This document shows positions 27,756 to 38,441 of a stretch of 64,000 nt of DNA, piece by piece. The DNA comes from Methylocapsa acidiphila B2. GTDB lineage: Bacteria > Pseudomonadota > Alphaproteobacteria > Rhizobiales > Beijerinckiaceae. Position 1 is the stretch's first letter. Every line of letters begins with the position of its first letter. The notes below the pieces were generated by a model. The model was not told the origin of the DNA and searched no databases. It worked only from the letters and a program-made list of their open reading frames with translations. The position numbers and the translations under genes were made by a program. The stretch spans positions 1,840,506 through 1,904,505 of the forward strand of contig NZ_KE386496.1 in NCBI RefSeq assembly GCF_000427445.1, in the 5' to 3' direction.

Positions 27756-27998
27756 TTGAAACGCGCGCTTGCAATCATGATTGCGATCATCAGCTTCTCG
27801 TGCATCTCCGCCGTCGCATCCGCGCAGGAGCGTCTCGGCGACGGCGCGATGGGAGCGCTCGCGGGCGCCGTGGTCGGCGGCCCAATCGGTCTGGTCGCCG
27901 GCGGCGTCATCGGCTATACGGCCGGCCCGGGAATCGCCAACAGCTGGGGTCTCCGTCATCACCATAAACGTCGGCATTACGCGCATCATCACGGCTAG
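27756..27998 (+). CDS. small exported glycine-zipper protein with His-rich tail
   Basis: 80 residues from a TTG start at 27756, chosen because GGAGGGAG lies about 7 bases upstream and the signal peptide begins there (LKRALAIMIAIISFSCISAV, cleavage near ASAQ). The mature part has a glycine-zipper-like segment (GAMGALAGAVVGGPIGLVAG, then GVIGYTAGPGI) and ends in HHHKRRHYAHHHG. Such proteins associate with the cell envelope. The His cluster may bind metal; that is inference. It converges on recN with a 29-base gap. Confidence 0.65.
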   Translation: MKRALAIMIAIISFSCISAVASAQERLGDGAMGALAGAVVGGPIGLVAGGVIGYTAGPGIANSWGLRHHHKRRHYAHHHG

Positions 27999-28027
27999 CC
28001 GGCGCAATAGGACGAAGCAAAAGCGTT

Positions 28028-29692
28028 TCACCGCGTCTCTTTTATCAGACGCGTCGCCGCCGCCCTCGCCTCGTCGGTGACCGTGGCGCCGGCGAGCATG
28101 CGCGCGATTTCCTCGCGCCGCGCGTCCTTGCTGAGATCAGTCACCCGCGTTGCGACCCGACGCCCGCGCTCGGTCTGATCCTTGGCGATGCGGAAATGAC
28201 CCTCCGCGCGGGCAGCGACTTGCGGCGCATGGGTCACCGCCAGCACCTGCACGCGCGATGCGAGCCGCTCCAGTCTGTGCCCGATCGCATCGGCCACGGC
28301 GCCGCCGACGCCGGTGTCGATCTCGTCAAACACGAGCGTCGGGGCGGAGCCCTTGTCCGCGAGCACCACCTTGAGCGCCAGCATGAAACGCGCGAGTTCG
28401 CCCCCCGATGCGACTTTCATCAGAGGACCCGGCCTCGTTCCCGGATTGGTCCGCACCCAGAACTCGATCTGGTCGCGCCCTTCCGCTCCGGCGGGCTCGA
28501 CGCCGATCTCCGTCGAGAACTGCGCGCCTTCGAGCTTCAACGGGGCGAGCTCGGCGTTTACGGCGCGGTCGAGCGCGCCGGCGGATTTCTTTCGCGCCTC
28601 CGACAAGATCCGGGCGGCGGCCTCATAGTCTGCTTCCGCGGTCTTGACTGCCTCCTGGAGCTGGAGAAGTCTGGCTTCGCCGGCGTCGAGATCGGCCAGG
28701 CTCGCGGAAAAATTTGCGGCAAGCTCCGCCAAGGCCTCGACCGGAACCGAAAATTTACGGCCGGCCGCGCGCAAGGCGAAAAGCCGTTCCTCGGCCTGCT
28801 CCAACTCGCGCGGATCGTAATCAGCGTCGCGCAGCGCTTGCTCGAGCGTCTGGGCCGCGAGATCGAGCGCCGTCAAAGCGGCGTCGAGGGCTTGCGCAGC
28901 CGGCGCGACGAGGCCCGGCGCCAGCTCTCGCCGACGCTCGAGCCGTCGCAGCGCCGAGGAGAGGCTCGCAAGAGGCGATCCGCCGCCGGAAAGCATCTCA
29001 TGCACGTCGCGCAGCTCGGCCGTCACCTTTTCGGCCTGCATCATAGCCGAGCGTCGTTGCGCCAAAGCCTCTTCCTCGCCCGGTTGCGGCGAGAGCCTGT
29101 CTAGCTCGGCGAAGGCATGGCGAAGATAATCCGCCTCGACGCGCACTTTTTCGACGCGCGCCTGTTCTCTGAGGCTTTCGGATTTCGCCTCGCCCAGCCG
29201 CGCATGTGCGGCGCGAACGGCGGCGCATTGCGGACCGAGCCCGCCATAGGCGTCGACCAGCTGCCGATGGGTGCTCGCATTGACGAGCGCGCGATCGTCA
29301 TGCTGCCCATGAATTTCGACGAGCTCGCGGGCGATCGCCTTGAGCGCCTGGGTCGTGACCCGCTGATCATTGACGAAGGCCCGGGTGCGGCCGTCCGCGA
29401 GCTGAACCCGGCGCAGAATCAGGCCGCCATCAACCTCGATGTCTTGGGCTTTCGCCGCGGCGATCGCCGGATGGCGCGCGTCGAGCTCGAAGACCGCCGT
29501 CACCTGGCCTTGCGCCTCGCCATGTCGCACCAGCGCGCCGTCGCCGCGCGCGCCGAGCGTAAGGGAAAAGGCGTCAAGCAGGATCGATTTGCCGGCGCCG
29601 GTCTCGCCGGTCAGCACGGTGAGCCCCGAGCCGAGCTCGAGATCGAGCCTGTCGATGAGAACGATGTCGCGGATGGAGAGCTGAACGAGCAT
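28028..29692 (-). CDS. recN: DNA repair protein RecN
   Basis: 554 residues, usual length. SMC-like ATPase: Walker A GETGAGKS at residues 29-36, the long coiled coil through the middle, then the conserved LARFMLALKVVLADKG, Walker B TLVFDEIDTGVGG and QVLAVTHAPQVAARAEGHF. RecN acts in the cytosol in recombinational repair of double-strand breaks. It is the last gene of the minus-strand dcw/bamD block, 41 bases after bamD. ligA, which often follows recN in alphaproteobacteria, is not here. Confidence 0.97.
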   Translation of the reverse strand: MLVQLSIRDIVLIDRLDLELGSGLTVLTGETGAGKSILLDAFSLTLGARGDGALVRHGEAQGQVTAVFELDARHPAIAAAKAQDIEVDGGLILRRVQLADGRTRAFVNDQRVTTQALKAIARELVEIHGQHDDRALVNASTHRQLVDAYGGLGPQCAAVRAAHARLGEAKSESLREQARVEKVRVEADYLRHAFAELDRLSPQPGEEEALAQRRSAMMQAEKVTAELRDVHEMLSGGGSPLASLSSALRRLERRRELAPGLVAPAAQALDAALTALDLAAQTLEQALRDADYDPRELEQAEERLFALRAAGRKFSVPVEALAELAANFSASLADLDAGEARLLQLQEAVKTAEADYEAAARILSEARKKSAGALDRAVNAELAPLKLEGAQFSTEIGVEPAGAEGRDQIEFWVRTNPGTRPGPLMKVASGGELARFMLALKVVLADKGSAPTLVFDEIDTGVGGAVADAIGHRLERLASRVQVLAVTHAPQVAARAEGHFRIAKDQTERGRRVATRVTDLSKDARREEIARMLAGATVTDEARAAATRLIKETR

Positions 29693-29733
29693 GGGGTCGA
29701 ACTCTCCCCCCGGTCGGCCCGCGAAAGCCGCGT

Positions 29734-30645
29734 CTAGCCGAGACCCATTTTATGAAACGCCTTGGAGATCCAGGAGCCCTGGTCCTCGTGCGGCTCTAAC
29801 CCGTCGCTCTGGAGGCGCGCATAGGCGTCCTTGTACCAGACCGAGTCCGGGAAATTATGACCGAGCACGGCGGCGGCCGTCTGCGCCTCATTGGTGATGC
29901 CGAGGGCCAAATAGGCCTCGGTCAGCCGCATCAAGGCTTCCTCGGTGTGGCGGGTCGTTTGATATTTCGCGAGAACCTCGCGGAAGCGATTGATGGCCGC
30001 AGCGTAATTATGCTGGTTAAGATAATAGCGCCCGACCAGCATTTCCTTCCCGGCGAGCTGATCGCGCGCGACTTGCAGCTTGTAGCGCGCATCTTCCGCA
30101 TATTCCGATTTCGGATATTTTTCGAGGATCAAAGCGAATAATTCGGCGGCCTTCGCGGCCCGGTCCTGATCGCGGCTGATTTCCGGGATCTGATTATAAT
30201 AGGACATGGCCTCGAGATAATAGGCGTAGGAGATGTCCGGCGACGAAGGATAAAGCTGAATATAGCGCTTGGCGGACGCGATCGCGTCGTCATAGCTTCC
30301 GGCTTGATATTGGCTGAAGGTGGTCATCATCAGACCTTTCCTCTGCCATTGCGAATAGGGATATTGCTTATCCAAATCGGCGAATTTCTTCGCCGCCGCC
30401 GCATAGTCCTTCTTCTGCAGACGAGCGAGGCCCTGATTGTAAAGGTCGTCCGCAGGGACGTCGGGAACGATCTCGGTCTTATATTTCTCGCCGCCGAAAA
30501 TATTCAAAGGGTTGAACGAATCGGCCGACGAACAGGCCGAGGCCGACAGGGCCAAAGCCCCCGCCGCCGCCAGCCGGAAGCCGCGAGCCGCCGCGCGGGG
30601 CAGAACCGTCGCCCGCCGCTCGATCATGTTTGACGCGTCATTCAT
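29734..30645 (-). CDS. bamD: outer-membrane assembly lipoprotein BamD
   Basis: 303 residues from the ATG at 30645; an in-frame upstream ATG at 30711 would add an unlikely leader. A lipoprotein signal (LAAAGALALSASACSS) is followed by TPR-like repeats typical of BamD/ComL (LYNQGLARLQKKDYAAAAKK; SYAYYLEAMSYYNQI; KYPKSEYAEDARYKL). It is part of the BAM complex that inserts beta-barrel proteins. It lies downstream of ftsZ, but the lpxC gene often found between them is missing (246-base gap). Confidence 0.95.
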   Translation of the reverse strand: MNDASNMIERRATVLPRAAARGFRLAAAGALALSASACSSADSFNPLNIFGGEKYKTEIVPDVPADDLYNQGLARLQKKDYAAAAKKFADLDKQYPYSQWQRKGLMMTTFSQYQAGSYDDAIASAKRYIQLYPSSPDISYAYYLEAMSYYNQIPEISRDQDRAAKAAELFALILEKYPKSEYAEDARYKLQVARDQLAGKEMLVGRYYLNQHNYAAAINRFREVLAKYQTTRHTEEALMRLTEAYLALGITNEAQTAAAVLGHNFPDSVWYKDAYARLQSDGLEPHEDQGSWISKAFHKMGLG

Positions 30646-30891
30646 GCGTTTCGCTCGATCATCGCCAAAAAGCCAATCGGCCCGAAAGCTTCCTAACCCA
30701 ACCAGCGCCATTCCGCCAGCTTCGCCCTCGTTAGGTGCGGCGACTAAACGGCATTAGTGTGGCGGCGGCCATCAAGGGTCGAAATTCGATGGCGGCGGCC
30801 GCGGCCTGCGTCTCCCCGGCCGGCTCGACGATCGCGAGCGGGACGCCGGCCGAAAGCTGGCACCCCTCTTTTCTGAAAGCGCTTTTCGTCC

Positions 30892-32634
30892 TTAGCTCGA
30901 CTGACGACGAAGGAAGGCCGGAATCTCGAGCTGATCCTCCTCGCTCGAACGCTGCTGATAATGCCCGCGGCCCTGCTGATCATATTGCGGCTGCGGAGCC
31001 CTCTGCGGCGCCGGCGGATGGGCCCGCTTGCCGGCATATTCGGCGTGAACGGCGTTGGGAGCCGACGGCCGCTGCGCCGGCGCGGGCTGCGCTTGAAGCT
31101 GCGGCCGCGCCTGCGGCGCGGGCCTCTCGTGAGAAGCCGGGGCGCCTGACTCTTCGGCCCGACCGGCGCCGAAGGAGGCCAGTCGTTCGAGCAGCGAGCG
31201 GCGCTTGACCTCGGGATGCGGCTGCGCCTGCATCTCGCCGCGATGCGCGCGCATTTGATTTTGGCCGGGCAACGGCAAATCGTCGATCTGCGGCATTCTC
31301 TGCTGCCGGATCACCGGAGAATCTGGCGCGCTCGGGATGAAGGGACCGGATTCGAAATGGTCGTCATAGTCGCGATTTTGCTGCGGATTGCCGAAATGAT
31401 GCGCTTGGGGCGCCGGCTCCTGGAGATAGACGGCGTGTTGCGGCCCGTTTGGCCCGGGGCCGAAATTCGGCTGCTGTGCGGGCGCAATGCGCTCCTCGTT
31501 CAGAAGCGAGTCCCGCCGCGCCGCGGCATGGGTCTCGATCGAGGGAACCGGATGCTGCGCCTGCAGCGGATGCGCGCCTTCGCCTGACCGCGCGGCGGTT
31601 TGCGCCCGCAAGCGGTTCGCCACCTCGGTGATGCGCGTTTCGGCGGCGTTCAGCTCATAGGCGTCCACGGGATGGTCGATTCCGGTCGCGACCACCGACA
31701 CGCGGACGATGCCGTCGAGGCTTTGATCGAAGGTCGCGCCGAGAATGATGTTGGCGTCCTCGTCGACCTCCTGGCGGATCCGGCCCGCCGCTTCATCGAC
31801 TTCGTAAAGGGTCAGATCGTTGCCGCCGGTGATCGAGATGAGGAGTCCGCGCGCGCCCTTCATGGAGACTTCGTCGAGCAGCGGATTGGCGATCGCGGCT
31901 TCGGCGGCAAGGATGGCCCGGCGGTCGCCGGTCGCCTCGCCCGTGCCCATCATCGCTTTGCCCATCTCGCGCATGATGGCGCGGACATCGGCGAAATCGA
32001 GATTGATGAGGCCTTCCTTCACCATCAGATCGGTGATGCAGGCGACGCCGGAGTAGAGAACCTGATCCGCCATCGCGAAAGCGTCGGCGAATGTGGTCTT
32101 CTCATTGGCGATGCGGAACAGATTCTGGTTCGGGATGATGATCAGCGTGTCGACCGCTTTTTGCAATTCGGTGATGCCGGCCTCGGCGACCCGCATCCGC
32201 CGCGCGCCTTCAAACTGGAAGGGCTTGGTCACCACGCCAACGGTCAAAATGCCCATGTCGCGGGCGCAGCGGGCGATGACCGGTGCCGCCCCGGTGCCCG
32301 TGCCGCCGCCCATGCCGGCGGTGACGAAGACCATATGCGCCCCGGCGAGGTGATCGCGGATCTCCTCGATCGCCTCCTCGGCCGCCGCGCGCCCCACTTC
32401 CGGCTGCGACCCGGCGCCCAATCCTTCGGTCACCTGCAGTCCCATCTGGATGATTCGCTCGGCCCGCGACGAAGTGAGCGCCTGGGCGTCGGTGTTGGCC
32501 ACGATGAAATCGACGCCGACCAGACCGGATACGATCATATTGTTGACGGCGTTGCCGCCCGCGCCGCCCGTGCCGCATACCATGATGCGCGGCTTTAGCT
32601 CCCGGAGCTCCGGAGCTTTGAGATTGATCGTCAT
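30892..32634 (-). CDS. ftsZ: cell division GTPase FtsZ
   Basis: 580 residues from the ATG at 32634; an upstream open frame to 32745 lacks conserved sequence. The tubulin/FtsZ core is intact: [12 protein letters not shown], the GTP signature [13 protein letters not shown], and T7-loop region [11 protein letters not shown]. The core ends near residue 320 and is followed by a ~240-residue linker rich in Pro, Gln and His, an internal [12 protein letters not shown] seen in alphaproteobacterial FtsZ, and the conserved tail [13 protein letters not shown] that binds FtsA and other partners. FtsZ forms the Z-ring at midcell. Confidence 0.98.
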   Translation of the reverse strand: MTINLKAPELRELKPRIMVCGTGGAGGNAVNNMIVSGLVGVDFIVANTDAQALTSSRAERIIQMGLQVTEGLGAGSQPEVGRAAAEEAIEEIRDHLAGAHMVFVTAGMGGGTGTGAAPVIARCARDMGILTVGVVTKPFQFEGARRMRVAEAGITELQKAVDTLIIIPNQNLFRIANEKTTFADAFAMADQVLYSGVACITDLMVKEGLINLDFADVRAIMREMGKAMMGTGEATGDRRAILAAEAAIANPLLDEVSMKGARGLLISITGGNDLTLYEVDEAAGRIRQEVDEDANIILGATFDQSLDGIVRVSVVATGIDHPVDAYELNAAETRITEVANRLRAQTAARSGEGAHPLQAQHPVPSIETHAAARRDSLLNEERIAPAQQPNFGPGPNGPQHAVYLQEPAPQAHHFGNPQQNRDYDDHFESGPFIPSAPDSPVIRQQRMPQIDDLPLPGQNQMRAHRGEMQAQPHPEVKRRSLLERLASFGAGRAEESGAPASHERPAPQARPQLQAQPAPAQRPSAPNAVHAEYAGKRAHPPAPQRAPQPQYDQQGRGHYQQRSSEEDQLEIPAFLRRQSS

Positions 32635-32756
32635 CGTCTGGCCTCTCGACGTTGGAGCGCCGGTCAGGGTCGCCCAGGGTTCACATCTTGTTATTTTCAA
32701 CGAAGATGACGACGAAAATGAAGGGGTCCGCCACCCCTCCTTCACGTCGTCAACAG

Positions 32757-34067
32757 TTAAAAGCTATTCTTGAGCCATTGTCCGACTCGTCCAATGTAGC
32801 CGCTCGCTTCGGTAGCCGGCGCAGCGGCCCGGCCCGAGGACCGGAAATGTTCGCCGCCGCTTACCTGTGGGTAGATGAGAAGCCCGACCGCCGCCGAAAA
32901 AGCCGGGCTTTTCGCCGATTCAGGCAAGCCTTGCACGCCGAGCGGCCGCCCCATCCGAACCTGGCCGGAGATGATGCGCTTGGCCGCGTCCTGCATGCCG
33001 GTGAGTTGGCTTCCGCCGCCGGTCAACACGAGTCGGCGTCCGGCGTGAGTCGGCAATCCGGCATTTTTCAGACGATCGCGCACGATCTCCAGAATCTCCT
33101 CGGCGCGCGGCTTGATGATTCGGATCAGATGCGCCTTCGGCAAATGTCCCGGATGTTCGCCGTCCTCGCCGACCTGAACCACGGAAATCGTCTCCCGCTC
33201 GTCCGAGGCCGAGGGCAGGCAGGCGCCGTAGAGAGTCTTTAGCCGCTCCGCGTCTGCGACGCGTATGCTGAGCCCGCGCGCGACGTCAGTGGTCACATGA
33301 TTTCCGCCGACGGCGAACGCATCGACATGGGTGAGATTGCCGCCGGAGAATATGCTGATCGACGTCGTGCCGGCGCCGATGTCGATCAAGGCCGCGCCGA
33401 GCTCCGCCTCATCGTCGGCGAGCGTCGCGAGCCCAGCCGCATAAGGCGTCGCCACGAGCGCGTCGACTCCCAAATGGCAGCGCTCGACCGCCAGCATGAG
33501 ATTGCGGGCGACGGCCGCGTCGCAGCTCAGCAAGTGCATGTCGGCGCCAAGCTCGTCGCCGATCATGCCGCGCGGGTCGCGAATCTGGCGCGTTTCGCCG
33601 AGCGAGAAGCCGATCGGCAATCTGTGCAGCGCCGCCCGGCCCTGGCGCCCGCCGCGCGATGCGCAAGCCTCGAGCACGCGATGGACGTCGGCGTCGGTCA
33701 CGGCGCGGCCCGCCATGGGCACGCGCGCGTCGAGAAGATCGGACGACAACCGGCCGCCGGTGGCGTTGACGATCACGCTTTCGACCTGCACGCCCGCCAT
33801 GCGCTCGGCCGCGTCGACGGCGAGCCTGATCGCGCCTTCAAGCGCGTCCATGTCGACCACGACGCCGCTCTTGATGCCGCGTGAGCGTTGGTGCCCGATC
33901 CCGAGAATCCGGCAGCGGTGGGTGCGTCCGCGCAGCGCATCGGACGGCGCCGAGGGGTTGAGCCGCGCGATCAGGCAGACGATCTTCGAGGTCCCGATGT
34001 CGAGCACCGAGAGGATCGCGCTTTTGCGCGCCGGCAGGGGACGAAGGCGAGGCGGTTGCGAGATCAT
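32757..34067 (-). CDS. ftsA: cell division protein FtsA
   Basis: 436 residues. Actin/Hsp70-like ATPase: phosphate-1 motif [15 protein letters not shown], the 1C subdomain ([15 protein letters not shown]), phosphate-2 motif [15 protein letters not shown], and the adenosine motif [13 protein letters not shown]. The C-terminus ends in an amphipathic helix ([12 protein letters not shown]) that attaches FtsA to the membrane, tethering FtsZ. Its start overlaps the ftsQ stop by four bases; ftsZ follows after a 122-base gap. Confidence 0.97.
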   Translation of the reverse strand: MISQPPRLRPLPARKSAILSVLDIGTSKIVCLIARLNPSAPSDALRGRTHRCRILGIGHQRSRGIKSGVVVDMDALEGAIRLAVDAAERMAGVQVESVIVNATGGRLSSDLLDARVPMAGRAVTDADVHRVLEACASRGGRQGRAALHRLPIGFSLGETRQIRDPRGMIGDELGADMHLLSCDAAVARNLMLAVERCHLGVDALVATPYAAGLATLADDEAELGAALIDIGAGTTSISIFSGGNLTHVDAFAVGGNHVTTDVARGLSIRVADAERLKTLYGACLPSASDERETISVVQVGEDGEHPGHLPKAHLIRIIKPRAEEILEIVRDRLKNAGLPTHAGRRLVLTGGGSQLTGMQDAAKRIISGQVRMGRPLGVQGLPESAKSPAFSAAVGLLIYPQVSGGEHFRSSGRAAAPATEASGYIGRVGQWLKNSF

Positions 34068-35041
34068 GTCTGGCCGCCTTTCGCTTTCGGTTTGCGGGCC
34101 GTCAGTTCGGCGCGCGCCGCCGCGCCGTCTTCGGTCAAGCGCGCGACGACGCGTCCAGCCTGGCGCAAGTCGAGCGAGAGAATGTCCTTATCGAGGATAT
34201 GCGAGTCGCGTTGAAGCTGAACGAGAGCGGCGAGCGCCTGCGCCGGGTCGCGCTCGGGCAAGAGAATGTCGACGCCATCGGTGGTCTTCAAGGTCCAGCG
34301 CCGCTCCGCGACGAGCATGCCGGCGCGGATTCTTTCGCGCAGATCGCCGGCCGCGGCGAGCAGCGCCAGATATTCGGCGAGCCGCGCATTGGCGCCGGCG
34401 CCGACGACGAGAGGCAAATGAATGAAGCGCTGGTCGCGCATGGCGTCGAGCGGCATGCCGTCGGCCGCGACGATCTGGACATGGCCGTCCTTTTGCCACA
34501 GCGCGGAGGGCTGGCGCTCCTCGATCTCGATCAGGAGGCGATTGGGATAAAGCTTGGTGACGCTCACATCCTTGATGAGCGGAAGCTCGCGCAGCCTGTC
34601 CCTGACCCGCGCGACGTCGAGAAAGGCCAGCGAATTGCGCGGGCCTATGTCCGCTGTCGCGAGGATTTCCGCTTCACGCAGCTCGCTTTGGCCCGCGATC
34701 GTCACCGCGTCGATGCCAAAGCCGAAAACCTTCGCCATAATGTCGGCCGGAGCGCCATGCTCGGCCTTGAAGGCCTCGTAATGACCGCCCTTCACAAAGC
34801 CATAGGCGCCGGTCGCGAGAAACAGGACGGCCGCGAAGGTGATCCCCGTGCCTGGACCGGCCAGGCGCTCGAGGAGCCTGTTGCGCAAACCCGGCTTCGA
34901 TTTCCGCGCGCGAATGCGCGCCGCGACCTTCGGCGCCTCGGGCTCGCGCAGGGCGATCGCCCCCGCGTAAGCAAATCGCGCCGGAGCAAAGCCGATGTCC
35001 ATCGTCTTCACCGATCGCAAGAGGCGTCTTCGACCATCCAT
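34064..35041 (-). CDS. ftsQ: cell division protein FtsQ
   Basis: 325 residues if it starts at 35041, overlapping the end of ddl by 34 bases; an ATG at 35002 just after the ddl stop is the alternative. One TM helix (GITFAAVLFLATGAYGFVKGG) is followed by a POTRA domain (VTIAGQSELREAEILATADI) and the FtsQ-type domain (IKDVSVTKLYPNRLLIEIEE). The protein bridges early and late divisome proteins in the periplasm. Four-base overlap with ftsA indicates coupling. Confidence 0.94.
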   Translation of the reverse strand: MDGRRRLLRSVKTMDIGFAPARFAYAGAIALREPEAPKVAARIRARKSKPGLRNRLLERLAGPGTGITFAAVLFLATGAYGFVKGGHYEAFKAEHGAPADIMAKVFGFGIDAVTIAGQSELREAEILATADIGPRNSLAFLDVARVRDRLRELPLIKDVSVTKLYPNRLLIEIEERQPSALWQKDGHVQIVAADGMPLDAMRDQRFIHLPLVVGAGANARLAEYLALLAAAGDLRERIRAGMLVAERRWTLKTTDGVDILLPERDPAQALAALVQLQRDSHILDKDILSLDLRQAGRVVARLTEDGAAARAELTARKPKAKGGQT

Positions 35042-35931
35042 CGAACAAGCTCACCGAATGACATGCCCGCATAAGCGGCGATTTCGGGCACGAGGGAGGT
35101 CTCGGTCATGCCGGGCTGGCTGTTAACTTCCAACACGACGAGATCGCCCGTTCCATCTGGGGAATCGTCGTAACGGAAGTCGGTCCGGCTCACGCCGCGA
35201 CAGCCGAGCGCCCTATGCGCCACTAGCGCCAACTCTTGAACAGTTTGGTAAATATTTCCTTTAAGATTTGCGGGCAGGACGTGAATCGAGCCGCCCGGGG
35301 CGTATTTTGCGTCATAATCGTACCATCCGCCGTCCGCCGCGAGGATCTCGATGACGGCATGAGCCTTATCGCCGATGACGGCGCAGGTGAGCTCCCGCCC
35401 GGCGACGAAGCTTTCGACCAGGACTTGCTCGCCGAAGGACCAATCCTCGCGCGTTAACTCTTGGGGCGGATGGGCCTGATCCTTTCGCACGATGATCACG
35501 CCGAATGAGGAGCCTTCGGCGACGGGCTTCACCACATAGGGCGGCGGCAGGACATGAGTCTTGGCCGCGACGAGCCTATCAATCGTCGCGCCCTTGGCGA
35601 CCGGAACGCCCGCCGCGCGCAGAACATCCTTCGCGCGGTCCTTGCGCATGGCGAGCGCGGAGGCGAGCACGCCGGAATGGGTGTAGGGGATCTGCAGCAA
35701 TTCGAGAATGCCCTGGATGATCCCATCCTCGCCGAAGCGGCCATGCAGCGCGTTGAAGGCGACGTCGGGACGCAGGATCGCCAGCGTCTCGGCGACGCGG
35801 CGATCGACGTCAAGCCGGGTGACGCGAAAGCCCTCGGCCTCAAGCGCCTTGGCGCAGGCCTCGCCCGAGCGCAGCGACACGTCGCGCTCCGCCGAAAGCC
35901 CGCCCATGAGCACCGCGACATGTTTGGTCAT
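35008..35931 (-). CDS. ddlB: D-alanine--D-alanine ligase
   Basis: 307 residues. ATP-grasp enzyme with MGGLSAERDVSLRSGEAC at the N-terminus, the conserved HGRFGEDGIIQGILELL, PYVVKPVAEGSSFGV, and the metal/D-Ala site VLEVNSQPGMTETSLVPEIA. It joins two D-Ala for the UDP-MurNAc pentapeptide. It lies between murB and ftsQ, the usual place; the 144-base gap to murB holds a palindromic repeat. Confidence 0.96.
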   Translation of the reverse strand: MTKHVAVLMGGLSAERDVSLRSGEACAKALEAEGFRVTRLDVDRRVAETLAILRPDVAFNALHGRFGEDGIIQGILELLQIPYTHSGVLASALAMRKDRAKDVLRAAGVPVAKGATIDRLVAAKTHVLPPPYVVKPVAEGSSFGVIIVRKDQAHPPQELTREDWSFGEQVLVESFVAGRELTCAVIGDKAHAVIEILAADGGWYDYDAKYAPGGSIHVLPANLKGNIYQTVQELALVAHRALGCRGVSRTDFRYDDSPDGTGDLVVLEVNSQPGMTETSLVPEIAAYAGMSFGELVRWMVEDASCDR

Positions 35932-36008
35932 GTGGAATATCCGGCTTTGCTTGTAAGGAAATTTAAGGGAATCTTACCAAAAGGTTTCATGTGAAACGTT
36001 GCGGCGCT

Positions 36009-36049
36009 CTCATCCTTCGAGGCGCCATCTGCGCGCTCCTCAGGATGAG
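36009..36049. repeat. palindromic intergenic repeat (CTCATCCT...AGGATGAG type)
   Basis: CTCATCCT at 36009-36016 and AGGATGAG at 36042-36049 flank a GC-rich centre. This matches a repeat type common between genes in Rhizobiales genomes. It lies between murB and ddlB. Confidence 0.6.
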
Positions 36050-36075
36050 GGGTTTAATTAGGCGCAGCCTGGACG

Positions 36076-37035
36076 TCATGGCCGCCCCACCCGCAAAATT
36101 TCCCATTCGAGCGTCACGCCGCTCGTCTCGAGCACGCGGGCGCGAACGAGCTCGCCTAAGGCCTCGAGATCAGCCGCGCTCGCCGCGCCGCGATTGACCA
36201 GAAAATTGCAATGAAGCTCCGAGACCTGCGCGTCGCCGAGAACGAGGCCCCGGCAGCCCGCCTTGTCGATCAACTCCCAGGCCTTTTGGCCCGGCGGGTT
36301 CTTGAAGGTCGATCCCCCAGTGCGCGTGTTGACCGGCTGGCTCGCCGCGCGGGCTTTTGTGATCTCGGCCATTTCGGCGAGGATTTTCTCCGGCTCGCCG
36401 GCGGCGCCCGCGAATGTCGCCTCGGTGAAGATAATGTCCGGCGCGACGCCGCAATGGCGATAGGAAAATCCCATCTCGGCATTGGAAAAGACGTGAATGG
36501 CGCCAGCGCGGTCGACGCCACGGCAGGAGACGAAGACATCCTTGATCTCGGCGCCATAGGACCCGGCGTTCATGCGCAGCGCGCCGCCGATCGAGCCCGG
36601 AATGCCGCGCAGAAATGCAAGCCCCGCGACGCCGGCCTTGGCGGCGGCGGAGGCGAGCTTCACATCCGCGGCGCCCGCCCCGGCGATCAGCGAAAGGCCG
36701 TCGACCGAAATCTTCTGGAACGGCTTGCCGAGGCGGATGACGACGCCCGCGACGCCGCCGTCGCGGGCGAGAAGATTGGAGCCGAGCCCGAGCGCCAGAA
36801 CGGGAATCTCGGGATCGAGACGAGAGAGAAAATAGGCGAGATCCTCTTCGTCCGCCGGCTCGAACAAAGCCTGCGCGGGACCGCCGGTTTTGAAATAGGA
36901 CAACGGGGCGAGCGGCGCCTCGCCCGCGAGCGCCCCGCGCAGCCCCGGCGCTTTTTCGCGCAATTCCCGCACGAGATCGCCGCGAGACCCGAGCCCCGCA
37001 GCGTCCTCCGCGGCGAGGGGTCCCTCGCGCGTCAC
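36076..37035 (-). CDS. murB: UDP-N-acetylenolpyruvoylglucosamine reductase MurB
   Basis: 319 residues from GTG 37035, which overlaps the murC stop (GTGA). FAD-binding motifs ([57 protein letters not shown]) and the catalytic Ser region ([20 protein letters not shown]) are present. It makes UDP-MurNAc by NADPH reduction. A longer open frame upstream would begin inside murC without a better start. Confidence 0.95.
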   Translation of the reverse strand: MTREGPLAAEDAAGLGSRGDLVRELREKAPGLRGALAGEAPLAPLSYFKTGGPAQALFEPADEEDLAYFLSRLDPEIPVLALGLGSNLLARDGGVAGVVIRLGKPFQKISVDGLSLIAGAGAADVKLASAAAKAGVAGLAFLRGIPGSIGGALRMNAGSYGAEIKDVFVSCRGVDRAGAIHVFSNAEMGFSYRHCGVAPDIIFTEATFAGAAGEPEKILAEMAEITKARAASQPVNTRTGGSTFKNPPGQKAWELIDKAGCRGLVLGDAQVSELHCNFLVNRGAASAADLEALGELVRARVLETSGVTLEWEILRVGRP

Positions 37036-38441
37036 CCTTCGTCTCCCGCCGCGAGCTGGCCTGGCAGGGCATAGGCCCATTGGGTGATGTTGCCGGCGCC
37101 GAGAAAGACGACATAATCGCCTGGCTTGGCGAGGCCGCGAATGAGCTCCGGCAAATCCTCCGGCCGCTTCAACGGCAAGGCTTGGCGATGGCCATGCGCC
37201 TTCAGGGCGGTGACGAGCCCGTCGCGGTCGGCGCCCTCGATCGGCGCCTCGCCGGCCGCGTAGACATCAGCGACGATCACCACATCGGCGTCGTTGAAGC
37301 AGCTCGCGAAATCATTGAAGAGCGAATGCAGCCGCGTGTAGCGATGCGGCTGCACGATGGCGATGACCTGGTTCTTGGTCGAGGCGCGCGCGGCGCGCAG
37401 GACGGCGGCGATCTCGACGGGATGATGGCCGTAATCGTCGAAGATGAGCGCGCCATTCCATTCGCCGGTCTTGGTGAAGCGCCGCTTCACCCCGCCGAAG
37501 CCGGCGAGCGCGGCGCGGATCTGGTCGCCGCTCATGCCGAGCTGATGCGCCACGGCGAGCGCCGCCGTGGCGTTCAGCGCGTTGTGGCGCCCGGGCATGG
37601 GCATGACGATGTTTTCGAGCGTGGTTTCGCGCCCCGTCTTACGGTCTCGAATGACGACGGTGAAGCGCGAGACGCCATTGGCGAGGTCGATGTCGGCCAG
37701 CCGAACGTCGGCCTGAGGATTTTCGCCATAGGTGACGACGCGCCGGTCCTCGATCTGGCCGACGAGCTCCTGCACGGTTGGATGATCGAGGCACATCACC
37801 GCGAAGCCGTAGAAGGGGATGTTCTCGACAAAGGCGCGAAAGGCCGCCTTGATGGCGTCGAAGGTCTTGAAATGATCGAGATGCTCGGGATCGATATTGG
37901 TGACGACCGCGACGTCGGCTGGAAGCTTCAGGAAGGTGCCGTCGCTTTCATCGGCCTCGACGACCATCCAATCGCCGGCGCCGAGCCGCGCGTTGGTGCC
38001 ATAGGCGTTGATGATCCCGCCATTGATCACGGTCGGATCGAACTTGCCCGCCTCGAGCAGCGTGGCGACGAGCGAGGTCGTCGTCGTCTTGCCATGGGTG
38101 CCGGCGATGGCGACGCATTGCTTGAGCCGCATCAACTCGGCAAGCATCTCGGCGCGCCGCACGACGGGCAAGCGTTTCTCGCGCGCGAGAACGAGCTCCG
38201 GGTTGTCGCGCTTGATCGCGGTCGAGACCACGACCACTTCCGCCGCTTCGAGATTCTCGGCTCGATGGCCGATATGGACCAGCGCGCCCTTGGCGCGCAG
38301 GCGCAAGACATTGGCGTTCTCGGCGGCGTCTGACCCCTGGATGCGATAGCCGAGATTGAGCAGGACCTCGGCGATGCCGGACATGCCGATGCCGCCAATG
38401 CCGATGAAATGGATGGGACCTAATTCATGCGGCAGCTTCAT
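37032..38441 (-). CDS. murC: UDP-N-acetylmuramate--L-alanine ligase MurC
   Basis: 469 residues from the ATG at 38441, overlapping the murG stop (ATGA); the open frame continues upstream inside murG but is not coding. Motifs: nucleotide-binding [22 protein letters not shown]-loop [22 protein letters not shown], and central-domain [12 protein letters not shown]. It adds L-Ala to UDP-MurNAc, the first residue of the stem peptide. Cytosolic; coupled to murG and murB by overlaps. Confidence 0.97.
   Translation of the reverse strand: MKLPHELGPIHFIGIGGIGMSGIAEVLLNLGYRIQGSDAAENANVLRLRAKGALVHIGHRAENLEAAEVVVVSTAIKRDNPELVLAREKRLPVVRRAEMLAELMRLKQCVAIAGTHGKTTTTSLVATLLEAGKFDPTVINGGIINAYGTNARLGAGDWMVVEADESDGTFLKLPADVAVVTNIDPEHLDHFKTFDAIKAAFRAFVENIPFYGFAVMCLDHPTVQELVGQIEDRRVVTYGENPQADVRLADIDLANGVSRFTVVIRDRKTGRETTLENIVMPMPGRHNALNATAALAVAHQLGMSGDQIRAALAGFGGVKRRFTKTGEWNGALIFDDYGHHPVEIAAVLRAARASTKNQVIAIVQPHRYTRLHSLFNDFASCFNDADVVIVADVYAAGEAPIEGADRDGLVTALKAHGHRQALPLKRPEDLPELIRGLAKPGDYVVFLGAGNITQWAYALPGQLAAGDEG

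Noticed and set aside
31600-32598. 332-codon plus-strand frame
   Set aside because: Antisense to ftsZ; no domain, signal or ribosome binding site.
37080-38333. 417-codon plus-strand frame
   Set aside because: Antisense to murC, which carries all ligase motifs.
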